Shown in pieces: positions 62,097-64,000 of a stretch of 64,000 bases of DNA. A program made the position numbers and the translations under genes. Numbering within the stretch: position 1 is the stretch's first letter; each line of letters begins with the position of its first letter. The notes beneath the pieces were generated by a model. That model made no database searches, had not been told where the DNA came from, and saw only the letters and a program-made list of their open reading frames with translations. The DNA is from Megaleporinus macrocephalus. Lineage: Eukaryota; Chordata; Actinopteri; Characiformes; Anostomidae. The stretch spans positions 21,041,694 through 21,105,693 of the forward strand of contig CM038711.1 of the NCBI GenBank assembly GCA_021613375.1, written 5' to 3'.

Positions 62097-62179
62097 ATTG
62101 GTTACAGCAAAGAGGTCAGCCGCGCCATCGTCAAGCCACACCCACCCGCCAAGCCACGACCATTCTCTCTTCTAATTGG
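62097..62179 (-). promoter_or_regulatory. chka promoter with two CCAAT boxes
   Basis: ATTGG at 62097-62101 and 62175-62179 gives two CCAAT boxes for the minus strand, about 220 and 300 bases upstream of the chka ATG. The stretch 61900-62250 is rich in CpG compared with the rest of the window, as in vertebrate CpG-island promoters of housekeeping genes. GCCACACCCACCC (KLF-like) lies between the boxes. Confidence 0.6.
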
Positions 62180-62259
62180 TCGAGGCAGACACAGCCCCGT
62201 AACGCTGGTGCGCCTCCTACGCAGCAGCTACAATAACAACAAAACGATGTCGGGCGTCT

Positions 62260-64000
62260 GACACACATAAAGCTCAACTTAAACCAAAGCCGTACAACAA
62301 GGAGAATTTGTACATTTTGCTTTACGCTTGTAAAAAAGTGTAAGCGTTTGTGGGAAGAAACTGCTTGTCACACTAGAATGGGAGTGGCCTGGGGGTTCCC
62401 CCTGCAGGAATAATAAACAACATAGCCCAGTTATTAGACTATTAACCTCCACTGCTGGTGATCGTACTGGCAGCGTATGTTGTGTTTAGATGCAAGTGTG
62501 CTGGAAGTTAATATGCTGGGGTCATTTCACAAAGCAGCAGCTCTCAGTTTAGCCAGATAACTTAAGCCCAACGTCAAACCTTAGCTGAGGGACATTCCTA
62601 TTCGATAGTTTTCACTTTGGGCTTGAGTTTATTTGAATAGCTGAGAAAGCCTGCTTTGTGAAAATATTCCCTGTATATCAGCATATGTTACGATGAATGC
62701 CAGTATGTTGGCCAGCCAACATAACCATGCTAGATGGTCATCTAAAAACCTATAAAAGATGGTTATTCAGGGATTCATTAGTTATAACAATGGTTCTTTA
62801 CAGCCCTAAAAAAGGCTGTTATTGTTATAACATCAAGTTTGCAATGACAGATATACAACAATTTCCCCTTGCAAAGAATCATTTAGGCATTCAAATACTT
62901 ATTCAAATGTTCATGGTCCTAGAGAACCACTGTCTTTACTAAAGAACTCTTTAGAAACATATAAAACCAAGAGTGTAAAGAGACGTTCTATGGAAACTTG
63001 CTTTATGGGGGTGGTGACAGGAGCAAGGCCTGTGCTGTCTACAACATGAACATAAACTGTTTACTATCTAAAATAAACAGTGTTTTATTTGGAATGGTTA
63101 TAATAGCCAAATAGTTATAAATGCTAAATAACTGCAAAATGATCAACAGGTTTATGAAATAAAATGGTTTATGACTCTCGGCACCTCATGAAACATCCAT
63201 TATATCGTTATGATATGTAGATTCATTCATTTTAATCACATTACTGACTCAATTACTTAACCATGCACTGTTGAACTATTACAGTGTGTATGATGTGCAG
63301 CTGCTGACAAGCAACCTACTCCAGTGACTATGACTGTTTTACTGAGTTAAGTCAGTCATTATCCCTGCCATGTGAGTAGTGAGGACATGTGGCCTAAATT
63401 CTGCTGAGTACCATTTGGGTCATGAGACTAGAGGAGAAATCAGCGGTCCTGCTTTTTGCTGGACGTTGACGAGAATACATGGTTGTGCATGCTATTGATT
63501 CTATGAAGTACACTTTTCAGTCAAGACACCGATAAAATGATCCTTCAGTCGGCTGAGCTCTTTTAAACTGACAGTTTTCAACAATACTATGATTTTAGTA
63601 TCCATGCATTCATAAATATATTAATCACAAACCATAAGTAAACCACATATATTTTGCCTGAAGTTGCCTCAAAAAAACGGCTGAGTCTTGACCTAAATGA
63701 GACCTTGAAAGCCACATGAATGAGCCAATTGCACGTGAATGGAAAACCACCAGTTGGAAAGACTGCTTATGTAGGCAAACTGCGTCATACATCACTGAAT
63801 GACTGTCAGTCCTGTTTTGAAATGCATTTAGGAACAAATTCAAGCACTACTGTGTTTCTTTCTACGCTCAGGTGGATCATAAGTTCTTAAGTTATCTACA
63901 ATGACAAGAATTTCTGTGTAACTACTATGCGCCTGACACACAAATCCTGACTGAGGACACGTATACACAGCAACGTATCTTGAAAATGACTTTTATATTG
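62260..64000. other. Intergenic, no gene; GGTTCTTTA-type repeat remnants
   Basis: No exon was recognised to the window edge. Around 62790-63000 there are GGTTCTTTA, GAACCACTG and AAAGAACTC motifs in opposite orientation, as in small fish inverted-repeat elements. Related motifs occur at about 20310-20560 and 55300-55370. Confidence 0.4.

Overview
This window is nuclear DNA of a bony fish. Coding regions are split by GT-AG introns, and the non-coding DNA is AT-rich. It holds typical teleost repeats: a tRNA-derived SINE in two copies, Tc1-like transposons of at least three kinds, LINE L2 and Rex1-like tails, small foldback elements and long AT, GT and TTA microsatellites. The repeat mix hints at an ostariophysan (characin or catfish-like) fish, but the sequence alone does not fix the species.

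Layout. 1-6.7 kb is intergenic. It contains a complete U1 snRNA gene on the minus strand (2738-2901) with its promoter elements and 3' box, a Ty3/gypsy-like remnant, a SINE, an L2 LINE tail, and two copies of a ~255-bp sequence (1-266 and 6094-6348), the second lying just upstream of got2. 6.7-16.2 kb is got2, mitochondrial aspartate aminotransferase (10 coding exons, 428 residues, plus strand). 16.75-25.3 kb is a short-chain dehydrogenase/reductase of the sniffer/C-factor type (6 coding exons, 256 residues, plus strand). 27.36-32.5 kb is an atypical synaptotagmin with one membrane segment and two C2 domains (6 coding exons, 396 residues, plus strand). 33-44 kb is a repeat-rich intergenic stretch holding a 1.55-kb Tc1-like transposon with a broken transposase, a second and much older Tc1 remnant, and a CTCF-like site. 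45.98-61.88 kb is chka, choline kinase alpha (11 coding exons, 399 residues, minus strand), with a CCAAT-containing promoter at about 62.1 kb. The last ~1.8 kb shows no gene.

For all four protein genes the exon phases join without a gap and give proteins of the length expected for the family, so the models are well supported. The genes do not form a functional pathway. Got2 acts in the malate-aspartate shuttle and amino-acid metabolism, chka makes phosphocholine for membrane lipids, the reductase is a cytosolic NAD(P)-dependent enzyme, and the synaptotagmin is a membrane-trafficking protein. I found no CRISPR array, operon or clearly new system. The points most worth a second look are the U1 gene variant (a base-pair-preserving change in stem III together with a change in the U1-70K loop), the 6-kb direct duplication beside got2, the SINE sitting 24 bases from an exon of the reductase, and the synaptotagmin with lost calcium ligands.
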